Assembly (NCBI RefSeq): GCF_028583425.1
Contig: NC_072799.1
Span: 88,088,217-88,152,216 of the forward strand
Length of the DNA: 64,000 bases
Reading direction: 5' to 3'
Origin: Eublepharis macularius
Taxonomy: Eukaryota > Chordata > Lepidosauria > Squamata > Eublepharidae
Positions 1-11,749 of the stretch are shown here, one piece after another. Each line of letters opens with the position of its first letter. Position 1 is the stretch's first letter. The notes under the pieces are model-generated. The model did not search any database and was not told the DNA's origin. It was given only the letters and a program-made list of their open reading frames with translations. The translations under genes were made by a program, and so were the position numbers.

Positions 1-2389
1 CTGTAAAATAGCATCATGGATGTGGTGCACCACAGCATTATCCACACTACCTGCGCCATAAGGAACAGGATGGTTTCACGAGGAGCCATGATGAGCAATC
101 CAAAAATCCACCTACTACCAACAGAGATAAAAACTCCATGGACCCAGCATTAAAAAACATTTCAAAATTGCCCGCCCAAACAGGGGGCCAATCACTGCAG
201 ACTATTGATGGTGGGAGGAAAAAGAGCCAATCAGCGCCAATTAACGGGGTGTGGTTTCAACAGGACAGGATAGTATCGTGTTGGTATACCGACCGCTTGA
301 TTTAAAAAAAAAAAAGGCACAAGACTTTTCACAGCAAAACCACGCCCCCCTCGCATTCATTGCAGGTTTTATTGAGGGGATGTGATCGTGGCGTTGCGCG
401 AGAAAGATGGAAGTCAGAAGGTGATGTGAACATGGGGGTGATTATTGTGCCCTTGCACATGACGCAATAATATCGGAAAAAATGTGGGAGGTAAGGTGGT
501 GTGGAATCGGCCAAGAACTAGAAACATGTGCAGAGCCAATATAACTCTGTTGTCTGGTTAATGGTATGAACTTTTTTGAAAAGTCAAATGAAAAAAATAT
601 AATTTTTTGTATTTTTGCCAGGCACAGGGGCCCTGCCAAAGAGCCTTTAGAATAAACCTCAATCAAATCAATTTTCTAAATATTTCTAATTTCAGTTAAC
701 TAAACCCAAAGGGTTTAGTTACACAGCTAACGCATGGACAAAGTTAAAAGAGACACCAAGATAATAACTACATAGGCTGGGTCTTCCAGGCCTGCCCTGA
801 ATTCCAGCTCTGCATCGAGGCCTCCCTTCCTGGCAGTCTGCCACTGCTGGAGGTAGTTTTCTGGTGTCTTCATGTTGGATGTGATCAGATCATTCAGTCC
901 TTCCTAATGTGGATGTTGCCCGCTGCATCTCAGCATGAGTCAATGCTTCTGTTTGCCTCTTTCCAGCCCAAAGGCAAGCACAGTACAGTGACTCGTGCAA
1001 AAAAACCCATGAGGGATGGGCTCCACTGAGGGTAGATAATCCTTAATCATGTATTCTAAAAAGTAGATATTTCATGATTAATAGCGAAGTGCTTTGCTGG
1101 TTTCTGAAATGGTGGTCCTCCTCAGCTATCGTAAGTTTGGAACCCATGTGTACTAATCATTCGAGCCTGACGCAAATAGTTTAAAATATCTACAAGCACG
1201 CGATCATGTCAGTGAGAAAACTGAAAGGAAACTGGCTTTGCTTTGACTTGGGCTCCACTGTGGTTTAGTGTGGCTTTCAACTGGCTCCAGTTCAGCCCAA
1301 CAGAGGGTGATTATCAGAAGGGCTGCCTGGAGGGCCAATATCATGCCATGTGTGTTCAGTAAACAACCAGCAAAACTGTGCACAAGTGCTGGGTGGGTGG
1401 TGAAACTGGCTCGAGAGTTGTGCAAAACAATCTTTGCCACCTGCCTGCCATCTTGCCACCTGTTTATTAAATAGTCATGGCTCCAAAAACTGGCCCCAGG
1501 CAGCAGTCGAGCAATAAATTCCTCAGAAGAGATGTTAAGAGGCACTTAAAAACAGTTTGAAAAGGGGAAGGGAGAAAAAGGATGACCCATCACTCTCACA
1601 CTGTTGTTGTGAAGACAAATAAAAGCCAAAGGGTGCAGTTCTGTTGCCAGTTTTTACATCTGGGGAAGTTCCATTGACCTCAGTCTTATTAATAAAACAA
1701 AATAATCCATGAATGCTTCAGCATAAAAATTCTAGTTAATTGGCACTGTAGCTGTCTGGCCTTTTTCTGCCCATCAGGTCAACCATGTCCTTTCTATCAT
1801 ACATCTATAACCAAGTCTGCAGGTGCTCTTGTGTGTGAAAAGCTGCCAGACCATACACCCAATATGGCTGCCATTTTCCATGTAGGCCTGACTCGTCTTT
1901 CTCATTTCGTGCCTGCTGAAACTGCTGACAGATGACTTTCAGAATTGCATGGCACAGTCATCGGACATTGGGGGAAAGATGGTGTGATTGAGGTTTATTC
2001 TAAAGGCTCTTTGGCAGGGCCCCTGTGTCTGGCAAATGCCCACTGTACCTGCACCATTTTGGTTTGGCACAGGGGAGGCCATCCTTCAACAGCACAGGGA
2101 ATAGAACTTTTGTTTCTAGCGCCACCCTACAACACCCAACACCCGCCCTGAAAAGGTGCCTCCTGCAGCACTGGATTCTAGTTGCCCTGAGCTTTCTCGG
2201 AACCAGATCTGGGAAACATCCCCCAGTGTCCCTGCAGCTCTGGGGCATCCAAACATTTTGTCGTGAGAGTCGTACTGAGAGGTCGTGTGTGTGGGGGGGG
2301 GGGTTGAGCCAGGATGGGTTCTGGCCCCACTTTTCTCCACAGCTGTCCCGAAGGTTTTTACCAACAGGGAGGCTGGGCGCGCTGGCTGA
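1..2389. other. Intergenic stretch, mostly unassigned repeat-like DNA
   Basis: No credible gene. The ORFs here are short and have no protein signature. The first 600 bp have several CCAAT-like boxes and an A run at 303-314 but no recognisable family. The only clear structure is the inverted repeat near 617-668 and 1985-2036, given separately. Confidence 0.6.
617..2036. repeat. Inverted repeat (about 50 bp arms) enclosing 1.3 kb
   Basis: Sequence at 617-667 (TTTGCCAGGCACAGGGGCCC and onward through a TTTAGAATAAACCTCAATC segment) recurs in reverse complement at 1986-2036 with very few differences. It could be the termini of a decayed DNA transposon or two oppositely placed copies of one short repeat. 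No target-site duplication was recognised. Confidence 0.55.
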
Positions 2390-2858
2390 TCCACTGTGCT
2401 TGAAGCTGCACAGCAGCCGGGGGGGAAGAAGGCTTCTTTTGGTCCTGGTTCCAGCCTCGTGGAACTCCCTGACTCTTGAAAGCAGAGCCTGGCAGGATTG
2501 GTTGTCCTTCCGCTGGGTTTGTAGGACAGAGATGTTCTGCCAGGCTTGAGGCTGGACCTGGCCTCCCTCCGCCAGCCCTATGGGGGGAGGGAGTCAATGA
2601 ATACTAACCCCCCCCCAACAGATGTCTTATCATCATTCTGTTTTTGAATTCTGTTTCATTGAGTGGAGATAAGTTATATTGTGGCTGCCGCCCTCTGATA
2701 TTGTTTAACTATTTATATGTAGACTGATTTTAACATGTTTTTATGATTTTATAAATTTTGCTGTATTGTGATTATATTTAAATTGATGTAATCCATCCTG
2801 AGCCCGTTCGTGGGGAGGGCGGAATAGGAATGTCATGAAATAAATAAAATAAATAAAT
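2390..2858 (+). mobile_element. LINE 3' end (L2/CR1-group), ORF C-terminus plus 3'UTR
   Basis: A plus-strand frame reads LLLVLVPASWNSLTLESRAWQ then a SFRW...RTEMF segment, the C-terminal WNSL...SFR..KTE.F pattern of L2/CR1-type ORF2. It is followed by a T/A-rich 3'UTR with the CCTGAGCCC...GGGGAGGGCGGAAT block and an (AAAT)n tail at about 2836-2858. The same ORF end recurs on the minus strand at 52111-52311. The element is severely 5'-truncated. The clade assignment is from memory. Confidence 0.6.
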
Positions 2859-2899
2859 ATATAAAGGCCAACACATCTATGGGACAGCTGTTGAACCTC

Positions 2900-3240
2900 T
2901 TGGGAAATGAGGAATCAAAGGTACAGGAAGTGAGAATTGTTGTGTATTGGCCTTAGCTTTAATGAAAGTTAAGCTCCTCTGACTTCGATTCTTATTGGTT
3001 GTTACAGTTGGCAGTAGCCAATTGGTCCACTCTAAATAAAGACCAATCAATGTTGTGTAAATATGTTTTATTGTATATAGTTCATGCAAATGATGGTATT
3101 CTAGAGAGCTTGTTACTATTGGTTGATGGTTAATTCAGGGGCGGGGTTTGTGTGTATATATTGGGGTGCTGCTGAACTGAAGTGTCTGTCTGTTCTGGCT
3201 TGCAATAAAGCGTGTTGTGTTGAGCTGATATCACTCTGGG
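2900..3240 (+). mobile_element. Solo-LTR-like remnant
   Basis: The sequence has the layout of a retroelement promoter: several CCAAT/ATTGG boxes, a GGGGCGGGG box near 3140, a TATATATTGG box near 3156 and AATAAAG near 3206 followed by a GT-rich stretch. No internal coding region, matching second LTR or target duplication was identified, so the family is unknown and the ends are approximate. It is treated as a fossil. Confidence 0.4.
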
Positions 3241-3448
3241 CTGAAATCATTATGAGCACTAGGCTCCATATTTAATAAGAATGCTCTGTTTCTGAGGAGG
3301 AATACGGTATAACTGGGCAGGGACAAAGAGGTCACTGGGTTTGAGTGTGTGGTTGCCAACTGATCAGGGGAAAACACCATCATGTCTCTCTTGTGCCTTA
3401 ACAACATCTTGATGTGCAGAAATCAGCCATTTAAGCTTTTCACAGCAT

Positions 3449-3703
3449 GAGAGCCAGTTTGGTGTAGTGGTTAAAAGTGGCAGGACTCTAATCTGGAGAG
3501 CCAGGTTTGATTCCTCACTCCTCAACTTGAAGCCAGCTGGGTGACCTTGGTTCAGTCACAGCTCTCTCGGAGCTCCCACAGCCCCACCTACCTCACAAGG
3601 TGATTGTCGTGAGGATAATAATAACACGCTTTGTAAGCTGCTTTGAGTGGGCATTAAGTTGTCCTGAAGGGTGGTATATAAATTGAATATTGTTGTTGTT
3701 TAG
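3449..3703 (+). mobile_element. tRNA-derived squamate SINE
   Basis: It begins GAGAGCCAGTTTGGTGTAGT, continues with a B-box-like GGTTTGATTCC, then a body with CAGCTGGGTGACCTTGG and CCCACCTACCTCACAAGG. The tail is GGTATATAAATTGAATA plus a short (GTT)n run. Relatives on the minus strand lie at 7161-7418, 14093-14347 and, as a variant, at 21242-21466 and 46977-47216. Confidence 0.8.
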
Positions 3704-3954
3704 GTAATTTTACCACCTGCTGATGCTTGTGTAACAAGAAAATAAATGGCCAATAGTTGATAAATCTTTTTAAAAAAAACAGGCATGAATCCTGCCAGGG
3801 ACTGTGGCATAGGGAAGGGCATCAGGATGCAAAGGGACAATGCAGCTTGATTAGTTGGGAGGGGTGTAGCGAAGGAAGATGTCAGGATGTAGAAGGACAG
3901 TGGTCCAATGAAGCTTGATGAAAACAGAAATTAGCATCTGTAGAGAGATAAGAA

Positions 3955-4225
3955 TCCTATATCTCTATACAGCCCCGGGGTGGGGGGTGGGGGATGGGAG
4001 TGGGGATCCAGTATTCTGAATTTCTGAATGAACTAAATTTCAGCAATCTCACGTTGTAATTTCCCCTTGAAGTTTCTTTGTTTGAGAGCCACTTTTAGGT
4101 CAGCAATGGCATGTCCTGGAAGATCAAAATGTTCTCTCACTAATTTTTGAGTGTTGTGATTTTTAATGTCAGGTCTATGTCCATTTATTCGTATATGTAG
4201 ATTGGAGCTCTGATTCTCAAGAGCT
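3955..4225 (-). mobile_element. Penelope-like element, 3' coding end (GIY-YIG nuclease), minus
   Basis: The minus-strand translation gives a GHRPDIKNHNTQKLVREHF then DLPGH and KVALKQRNFKGKLQREIAEI pattern, the C-terminal part of the GIY-YIG endonuclease of Penelope-like elements. It faces away from the plus-strand PLE piece that starts beside it, a head-to-head layout. It is a degraded fossil fragment. Confidence 0.65.
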
Positions 4226-5478
4226 CATACCCTGAGCCCATGGCTACACACCTAAAATTATCTTCATGGAAGGCACCACATTCAACTGCATTGGAATGGA
4301 AATCTCTCAGCCTCACAAAAAACCCAGCACATATACAAACTGATATTATCTTTCATACCAAATGCAGAAGCCTGACCTAGATAGCCCAGGTGAGCCTGAT
4401 CTCGTCAGATCTCAGAAACTAAGCAGGGTGAGCCTTGGTCAGTAATTGGATGGGAGTCCAGCAAAGACCTGGGTTGCAGAGGCAGGCAATGGCAAACCAC
4501 CTCTGTTAGTCTCTTGCCATGAAAACTCCACCAGGGGTCACCATGATAGGTCAACTCTGATTTGAGGGCACTCTCTACCTCCTCCACCAAATGCAGAAGA
4601 CTGGATATTATACCTCAGCAACTGAAAATAAAAAATCCACTACAAACCATTTATCCTACAAACTATGGGGAAAATTTGTGCCGTGCTTTCTCCAAGAAAC
4701 TGCTTAAACATCTGATCAGTTTTTTATACTGCAAGCAGAAACAGATCAATGAGAACTTCTGTGAACTGGACAATCCCATAAGGAATCAGCCCAGCTGCCA
4801 GGATTTTTGCAGAAGAAAGCTCATAACATCTCCCTGAAGAACTGGCAAGACAAGGAACTGTCTAGCCTCATGCATGCTGCAGGCCATAGTAACAACTCCT
4901 CCAGCAATACTGTCAGCCTTTTGCAGCAAAACTTGAGGGAAGCTGACAAGTGTCCAACCTGTGCCTTTTGTCTCTTGTAGTTCCGCTCTTAGCCTAGCAG
5001 AGGGATCTGTTCTTTCACGAGGACTATCTTTCTGCCCAACTCAATCTACACATAGGATGCAGTTCTGTGTTGACTCAGAGGCTTTTTTTTTTGCTGTCTG
5101 CATCTGAAGGAGTACTTTCACCAAGCCTTGGAAGAGAACTTGGATGGACAGATAGCATCTTCACAATCCAAGAATTCACAATCTATTGCTGACCAACTGC
5201 CAACTTGTCAGCCTTCCCATGGGCAACACACTGACCACTAATTGCCACCCACCCAATGCTACAGGAAGAAAAACTGTACATGGACCCTTCCTGATGATCG
5301 CAACGCCACATTAGATCTTTTCATAGAAAGCATTTGCAACACAGCCCAAGCTGAAATGATCAAGAACCATCATTTTCCACAATACAGACTCATCCATATC
5401 GAAAGAAATGCAATAAACAGCTTCAGAAACAATCCAGACATCATGATAAGCAGCTGAAAAAGAAAGAGCAGTTGTGAT
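4226..5478 (+). mobile_element. Penelope-like element, 5' coding part, plus (interrupted by a SINE)
   Basis: Plus-strand frames carry the hallmarks of the N-terminal half of a PLE ORF: LSRGLSFCPT-like, RKKNCTWTLPDDRNATLDLF, then NAINSFRNNPDI leading to the motif that in intact elements reads KPADKGG. A 5S-derived SINE at 4371-4588 sits inside, flanked by an 11-bp direct repeat of PLE sequence. The copy is old and broken. The reverse transcriptase core is absent here. Confidence 0.6.
4371..4588 (+). mobile_element. 5S-rRNA-derived SINE with 11-bp target duplication
   Basis: The head is close to 5S rRNA (GATCTCGTCAGATCTCAGAA, ACTAAGCAGGGT, ATTGGATGGGAG), followed by a GGCAATGGCAAACCACCTCT body and a BovB-like end. 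It is flanked by perfect AAATGCAGAAG at 4360-4370 and 4589-4599. It resembles the 5S-headed SINEs with BovB-type tails known from squamates. Confidence 0.85.
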
Positions 5479-5479
5479 T

Positions 5480-6028
5480 AGGGCTGTGTGCTTCGGGTTT
5501 CTAATTTGGGTTTTTAGTTCAAATTGAGCCTGATTTGGAAAGATTCAGGATTCCCAAATCGCCCCAGCATTGCTGAGCTGATTTGCAGCAATGCTGTTTA
5601 CTGCATTTGCAAACAGCAAGAAAAGTTTCAAACTTCCCACCCTGCCACTTTTTTCACCCAATGGGAGGGGGAGGAAGGAACCCCCTCCCATTACGTGAAA
5701 AAAGTTTGAAAGTAACACTTTTTTGACACTTGCAAGCAGCAAAAAAACTGTTGCTTTCAAATGCCCACCGCTTTTTTCAGCCAATGGGAGGGGAAGGAGG
5801 GACCCCTGCAAGAAAAATGCTGCTGATTTCAAAACCCACCACTTTTTTCAGCTGATGAGAGGGGGAGGAGGGACCCAGCCGATGGGAGGGGGTCCCTCCT
5901 CCCTCGCTCTGAGCCTGCTTTCAAATGTCCTGATGCTTTTTTAAGCCGATGGGAGGGGGAAGGAGGGGGTTCCCTCCCCCCCTCCCATGGGGTACAAAAG
6001 GTGGCAGGGGGGAAGCTTGAAAGCAACA
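5480..6028. mobile_element. hAT-like non-autonomous element with internal repeats (right end not found)
   Basis: It opens with TAGGGCTGTGTGCTTCGGG, typical of one hAT MITE group, and continues into several imperfect copies of a block with CACTTTTTTCA(G/C)CC, AATGGGAGGGG and AAGGAGGGACCCC. The matching right terminus is not visible; the neighbouring Neptune-type copy at about 6029 may have replaced or interrupted it. Confidence 0.45.
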
Positions 6029-6535
6029 CTTTTCATCAAAGCAGGGGTAGTCTATCGGATAATTAATCAGTAGATAAATTCATACAATCCAAATAGTTCA
6101 TCACTGGCGGTGAGGAAGTGTAAAGAGTGCATGGAAACTGTCCATATGTCCAAAGCTGGAATGAGAACGTGTCCAAAGACACCTAGCTGACGGGCTTTAG
6201 CTTGCTGTTACCAATTCCCGTTTCGGTGTTTCTTCTTCTTGGGCTAGACTCTATGGATGTCCAAAAGCAACTCTCCTCACAGCACACACCATAGCAGTTC
6301 GAAGGAACCCGATAGATAGACAGTTTCCATGCACTCTTTGCACTTCCTCACCACCAGTGATGAACTTTTTGGATTCTTAAGAACTACCCCTGCTTTGATG
6401 AAATATGCACTTTAAATTGTTGTTATATTGTGTTATGTAATAATATCTTTGCACGTTTGCACTTTTGCACTTTTTGGAAAAATACACTAACAATATATTT
6501 ACATTGAGTGCTTGATTTTTTGTGATCCATATTTA
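6029..6535. mobile_element. Neptune-type PLE, short inverted (head-to-head) copy
   Basis: Its middle shares long blocks with the untranslated parts of the large Neptune-type palindrome in intron 17 (ACACCTAGC, CCAATTCCCGTTTCGGT, TGGGCTAGACTCTATGGA). The outer parts, about 6029-6150 and 6316-6406, are reverse complements of each other (TCATCAAAGCAGGGGTAGT against ACTACCCCTGCTTTGATGA). The right copy runs on to a TTTTTTGTGATCC end resembling that of the larger element. A fossil with no coding region. Confidence 0.6.
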
Positions 6536-6539
6536 CTCC

Positions 6540-7105
6540 GACAGCACGGTCACTGGAGCTAACAACACAAGTTATACCATCTCAGGTTCATTCAATTGTT
6601 CATTTTACAATGTTATAGCTGCTATCAATGCCCATCTACTCTCTACATTGGACAAACATGTCAGTCCCCCCCTATACAAAAGAATAACTGAACATAAATC
6701 TGACATTAGAAATCACAATAGTCAAAAAACAGTCTTCCAGGACATTGCATTGCTGACCTAAAAGTGGCTGAGAAACTTCAAGGGGAGATTACAATGTGAG
6801 ATTGCTGAAATGGAGCTTATTCACAAATTCTGAACAATGTATCCCCCGGGGGAGGGGCTGAACAGAGATCTAGGATTCTTATCTCACCATAGCTGCTACT
6901 TTCGGCTCGAATCAACTGCATTGTACCGTTATATCCTCATGCTCTTCCTTGTAACACCCCGCCCACCTTTGGCCGGGATATAAAGGCTCAGTGATCTCCA
7001 TTCCTACTTGTATCTAAAGAAGTTAGCTCTGACTCTTGAAAGCTCATAACCTGAAAATCTTGTTAGTTTTTAAGGTGCCACTGGACTCATATCTTGCTGT
7101 TCCTA
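6540..7105 (+). mobile_element. Penelope-like element, GIY-YIG segment and 3' terminal region, plus
   Basis: A frame at 6560-6765 has SGSFNCS, LYKRITEHKSDIRNHNSQK and related GIY-YIG features. The 3' region follows, with CTCTGACTCTTGAAAGCTCA and AAGGTGCCACTGGACTC, the usual PLE terminal sequence. It belongs to a different PLE lineage from the Neptune-type copies. Broken fossil. Confidence 0.65.
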
Positions 7106-7160
7106 TATGGAATATCACTTAGGTTGTGCCATGGAAAAGAGGTTTGCATGAAATAACAAA

Positions 7161-7418
7161 CAACAACAACAACATTCAATTTATATATCGCCCTTCAGGA
7201 CAACTTAATGCCCACTCAAAGCAGTTTACAAAGTATGTCAAAGTACAAAGTATTATCCCCACAACAAAACACCCTGTGAGGTGGGTGGGGCTGAGAGAGC
7301 TCCAGAGAGCCATGACTAGCCCAAAATTACCCAGCTGGCTTCAAGTGGAGGAGTGGGGAATCAAACCCGGCTCTCCAGATTAGAGTCCTGCGCTATTAGC
7401 CACTACACCAAACTGGCA
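7161..7418 (-). mobile_element. tRNA-derived squamate SINE, minus
   Basis: Reverse complement of the 3449-3703 family: a (CAA)n run at the low end, then a TATATATCGCCCTTCAGGAC tail, and the tRNA-like head ending in ACACCAAACTGGC. Confidence 0.8.
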
Positions 7419-7913
7419 GAAAAGGAGGGCAGCTGATATACTTAGAATCTGGACAGCAGGTAAGTTGGAAGGACAGCAGATATGCCTGGTGTCACAGTTG
7501 CTAGAGGTGAGCCATTACAAAGGACTATGTGACACCCTCCCCCAAAAGACCAGGCACTTCCTTGAAATGAAATGGCTTTAAAAGTTGCAAGAGAAAAGGA
7601 TGTAGGAACTGGCTGTTGAAATTCTACCTTACATCTGGCCAAGACTTCTGTTTTTAAAAAGCGAGAACACTGAGACTCTAGCACAAGGATTTCCAATGAA
7701 TAAGCTGGCAACAGTGAATGAAACTGAAAGTACATTTAGGGAAGGCAGAAAAAATATTTTTTCATACGATACATGATTAAATTATGTAACTCACTAGAAA
7801 GGCCATCACTTTGTAACAGGATTTATCACGTTCTGGGAGGTTAGGGCTATTCACCATTAAAGCTACATGAAATCTCTCTTTTATATCCCTCTGAAACCCA
7901 TCAGCTTAGAGCC
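7419..7913. other. Intergenic, nothing recognised
   Basis: No ORF with a protein signature and no repeat family that I recognise. Confidence 0.5.
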
Positions 7914-8697
7914 CAGGTCTCCAACCTTTTTAAGCCTTTGGGATTTTGACACATTTGGGGGTGCAACCACAAAATGGCTGCCACGGGATATGGAGCCAAC
8001 CACAAAACGTCAGAGTTTGAGAATATGCATAACCATAATAATACATCTATGATGTTTCAGGCAGAAGTTCTGCTTAACATGATGTCATTTAGAGTGAGCC
8101 TATTGTTTCAAAACATTTTCTTGTATACACATGTGCAATGAAGATCCTTGTACTGTACTGGCAGCTTTTGCTGAAGCAACTTTTTAAAAATCTGCACAGT
8201 TAATCAGATTTCCAATGGCCAATCAGAAGCCCTGCTGGAGAAAAGCCCCTCCTGACCCCACCCACTTTCTAAAAACACTTGGCAGACACCAGAAAATGTG
8301 CCAGTGGGCACCATAGCACCTATGGACATCATGGGTCCCCTCCATGTCAGGTTCCCAGGCGACCATCAGTGGTGGGCAAACTCCCGGGGGTTTGCCACCT
8401 TGCCCACTGATCCGCCAGTGATCAGTAGAGGTGGCAGATCCCTGGAGGTTGCCCACTACTGGCAGGCACCCCAGGAACATGCATGGCACGTGAGCTCCCA
8501 GGGGGTGCAATGATGCCCCAAAAGTGATGTCATCGAGCAGGTGCAGGAGCGCACACACAAAGAAGGAGCACACGGCTGGCATGAGGTAAGTGCCAGGTCC
8601 CCCCTCCTGCCAGGAGGGTAGAGAGACCTGGCAACCCTACCTTCATGGCACCTAACCCACAATGGTACCTTTGAACATCATGGAGGGGGGGCCTGAC
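7914..8697 (-). mobile_element. hAT-like element (minus relative of 11750-12774) with a second element inside
   Basis: The left end CAGGTCTCCAACCTTTTTAA matches the right end of the 11750-12774 element in reverse complement, and both carry AAAATGGCTGCCA-type sequence next to it. The possible target duplication is imperfect (TTAGAGCC and TTAGAACG). A block ending CCTGGCAACCCTA at 8639 looks like the end of the TAGGGTTGCCAG family seen nested in the other copy, so the same pair may be nested here too. The right boundary is approximate. Confidence 0.45.
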
Positions 8698-10174
8698 TTA
8701 GAACGAGAATAAAATCACATGCTAAACATGGCTATTTTTAAGACTTGCAGTCCAAAATCGACTCAAAATATATAGTGATGTTACTGCAGAGCAACACCGC
8801 TCCTTTTCCATACAGTCTCATGGCCAATTTCAGACTGTGAATCGCTCCATGCTTTTCCAGTCTGTATGCTAAATATTGGATGCTGAGGCAGCCTGCTTCT
8901 CTCCAGTCTTCCTTTCTCAGAAAAATCTGGCTTACTGTGGTCAGAATGAGCCTCGGTGGTCTCTCTGTATCTCTTTTGAATGTACTCTCCTGGCAAATAG
9001 AACGTGTTTTCCATCACTGTCTTCCCCAGGATATGAATCAGAAAAAGCTTGTGATTTTCTCACTGAATTTAGAGTAGAATCAGTGTATCGTTTCTAGTTT
9101 GGTTACAGCAAAATAAGTTCCTAGTTGGAGATACGGATTTGCAAGATTCTTTGAGCGGCATTTTGAAAGACATCATGTGTAAGGTTGCCAACTGGATGGT
9201 GGGGGTGGGGGGTGGAATGGCCTAGCCTTTTAAATAGAGGTTTAATGAGTGGCAACAGGCAGCAGAAGTTTTCATGACATGAAGTTTCATAGATGTCCTG
9301 ATAATTACCTGCAGATCAAACTGCTATTAAAGGACCAGCTACAGAGATGTGTTTCAAAGTTATCACTGAGGGACATCAGACCAGCTTCTGGAAGAGCTGT
9401 CTGCCTCTGGAATACTTACTCGTGAGTCATGAATAGATCCACTGGCTTCCTGTTTTTTGCTTTAAAAGGTTGTCAGCAAATCTGCTACAACATTTATCCT
9501 CTGGCTGGGAAGCTTCCCATTCTAAGAATCTAGCCAAAGCCTTTCTTTCCAATGGAATTACTCTCCAGTAGGCACCTCCTGTGGATTCTTGCTTGAAAGG
9601 GAGCCCTTCTCAGTTGGCCGGTGTGTCCCCAGCCCATGCCTGGTGGTTAGAGAGGGCTTCATTCATTTCAAACAGAAGGTTGCAAACTACCATGCAAACC
9701 ACCAGGAGGCCAACATGCTTCTTCACATGCCAAATTGCCCTATTTATTCAAAAGTGATTCTTCCGCTGCTTTTTGCTCTGCAAACTTCACAAATCTCCAA
9801 AAAGAAAGAGTGGAAGATTCAGGGAGAAGGATGGAGAACTGGAAGTGGAATTCGTATAGTTCATCCTTGGCTTTCTTCTAGAAGAACATAAACCCAAGGT
9901 GATTTATAAATCACAAATCAATAAAAACAATACTAAACGAGTCATACAATTACATGGAAATTAATATTAAATGCAGTACCTTCAAAAACTACATAATTCT
10001 ATTTTAAATGCCTTCCAAATGCACATAAGTGGAAAAGCAAGATAGCCCACAAAATAGTAAAGGGGGAAAGCTTTATTGATATATGATGTGTTGGGAAATA
10101 TTCAAGTGAAATTAGTCCTCTTGCTCCAGTGCACAACCACATAGATTGTATTTGATTGTTGGTGTTTATGGATA
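8698..10174. other. Intergenic, nothing recognised
   Basis: A short GGTTGCCAACTGGA segment near 9184 may be a MITE scrap. The ORF at 9589-9891 shows no domain and is probably fortuitous. No gene supported. Confidence 0.5.
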
Positions 10175-10392
10175 TGCCCTGACCTGGATGCCCCAGGCTA
10201 GTCCAGTGTCTTCAGATCTTGGCTGCTAAGCAGGATTGGCCCTGGTTAGTACTTGGATGGGAGACAACCAAGGAAGTCCAGGGTCATTACACAGAAGCAG
10301 GCAACGGCAAACTACCTCTGAAGTCTCTTGCCTTGAAAAGCCTACAGGTCACCATACGTTGGCTGCGACTTAACAGCACTTTCCACCATCAT
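10175..10392 (+). mobile_element. 5S-rRNA-derived SINE with BovB-like tail
   Basis: It contains TTGGCTGCTAAGCAGGATTG, then TTAGTACTTGGATGGGAGAC (nearly identical to 5S rRNA), a GGCAACGGCAAACTACCTCT body, and a tail GCGACTTAACAGCACTTTCC like BovB 3' ends. Not a functional 5S gene, because the rest of the molecule is missing. Confidence 0.8.
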
Positions 10393-11741
10393 TCATGCAT
10401 GTGTAAAAATGTACAGTTCAGACCTTGCCAGTAGAGAATGTTAATTTATCTTTAGGGGGGGGGGCGGCTTTCTGTTTTTGTCAAGCATATAGAAAAGCAT
10501 GGTCAAACTACACATGATATTCAAGGTTCGTGAGTCACTGCAATGCCCAACTAGGAATTAGGGCTATAATGCCAAGAAAGGGGCATTAATTCTTTCCCTT
10601 ATACAGTTTCCTTGGTTGAAAGAGGCCGAAGGCTGCTTTTAAGTCCCTGTTTTGTGTTGGCCCCTTTTCCACATCCTGTGGCTAAAGAGCCATTTCTTAT
10701 TGAGGAAACAGAGCCAGCATGTGAGAGAGAGTTAAATGCCCACCTTCCTATAAGCCATATTGCCCCTTCCCCTTCCTGCTTTTTCATATCAAAAACCATA
10801 TATGGAATGCCATCACAAATTGTTGGATCGTGTCTACAAATATTCATGTCTGTAATTGGGCAAACTATCTATAACCTCAAGGGCTGCATCTTCATTTTTT
10901 TTTTGGACTGAGAAGCATGGATCGCTTGACCAGGTGTCTCTCTCTGTCAAGGGACAGCATGTTGCTATTATGCCCATTAATTATTGGTAATTGTGTAGGA
11001 TTACATGGCAGTAGACTTGCCGTGCCCCTCAAATTGTTCATTTCCAGTAAGGGTTCTCATAAATGCATCCTATATGAGATTAACAGCTGAGAAATGGAAA
11101 TGCAATAGATTTATTTTTTAAAAGCAGAGAGATCATAGTAACATAGAGGACATACCTCAGTCTTTAAAGCTCTGCAGAAGTATAGTCCTTAGTTCTTAAA
11201 TGCAATTGGTTTTGGCTGAGGAAATTGTGAATTGTTGCTGCTGTCAGAGCTGTGTGCGATCTACAAATGAGGAATTTGCTATTAGACTCAGATTTCGGTT
11301 TTAAACAGTGCGATCCAATTTGTGTTTCTTGGAATGAAGTCTTATTGAGGACAATGGGACTTACTCTCAGGTAAATATGCTAAGGATTGCAACCTAAATC
11401 AAATTTCTAGCCTCACGAACTCTTGGAAGCCAGCTGGGTGGTTTGAACAGATTTCCAGTAAGTAGGGCTTTAGTGCCCTCTGTCTTTCTTGAATGATTCA
11501 CAAAAGCAGGAAAAATATGCAAATACAGAAAATATGTGCAATAAGAGAAAAGCTCAGCATCCTGACACAGAATTTGGGTTATTTGGAAAAGATTTTTTTT
11601 ATTAGTGTAGATTACTGGCACAAATGATTATAACACCCACGGGGTCCTGCAAATGGAGCGTTGCTTTCAAACAAGGTCAACTGAAAGAAATGGAAACTGT
11701 AGAACAGCTAATTTGGAGAGATGCACCATTTAACCAGATTC
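10393..11741. other. Intergenic, nothing recognised
   Basis: A/T-rich single-copy-looking DNA with a G run at 10456-10464. No ORF with a protein signature and no clear repeat. Confidence 0.5.
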
Positions 11742-11749
11742 CTCTAGTG

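Noticed and set aside
4371-10392. 5S rRNA genes
   Set aside because: Only the internal promoter-like part resembles 5S rRNA; the sequences have SINE bodies and tails and one has an 11-bp target duplication.
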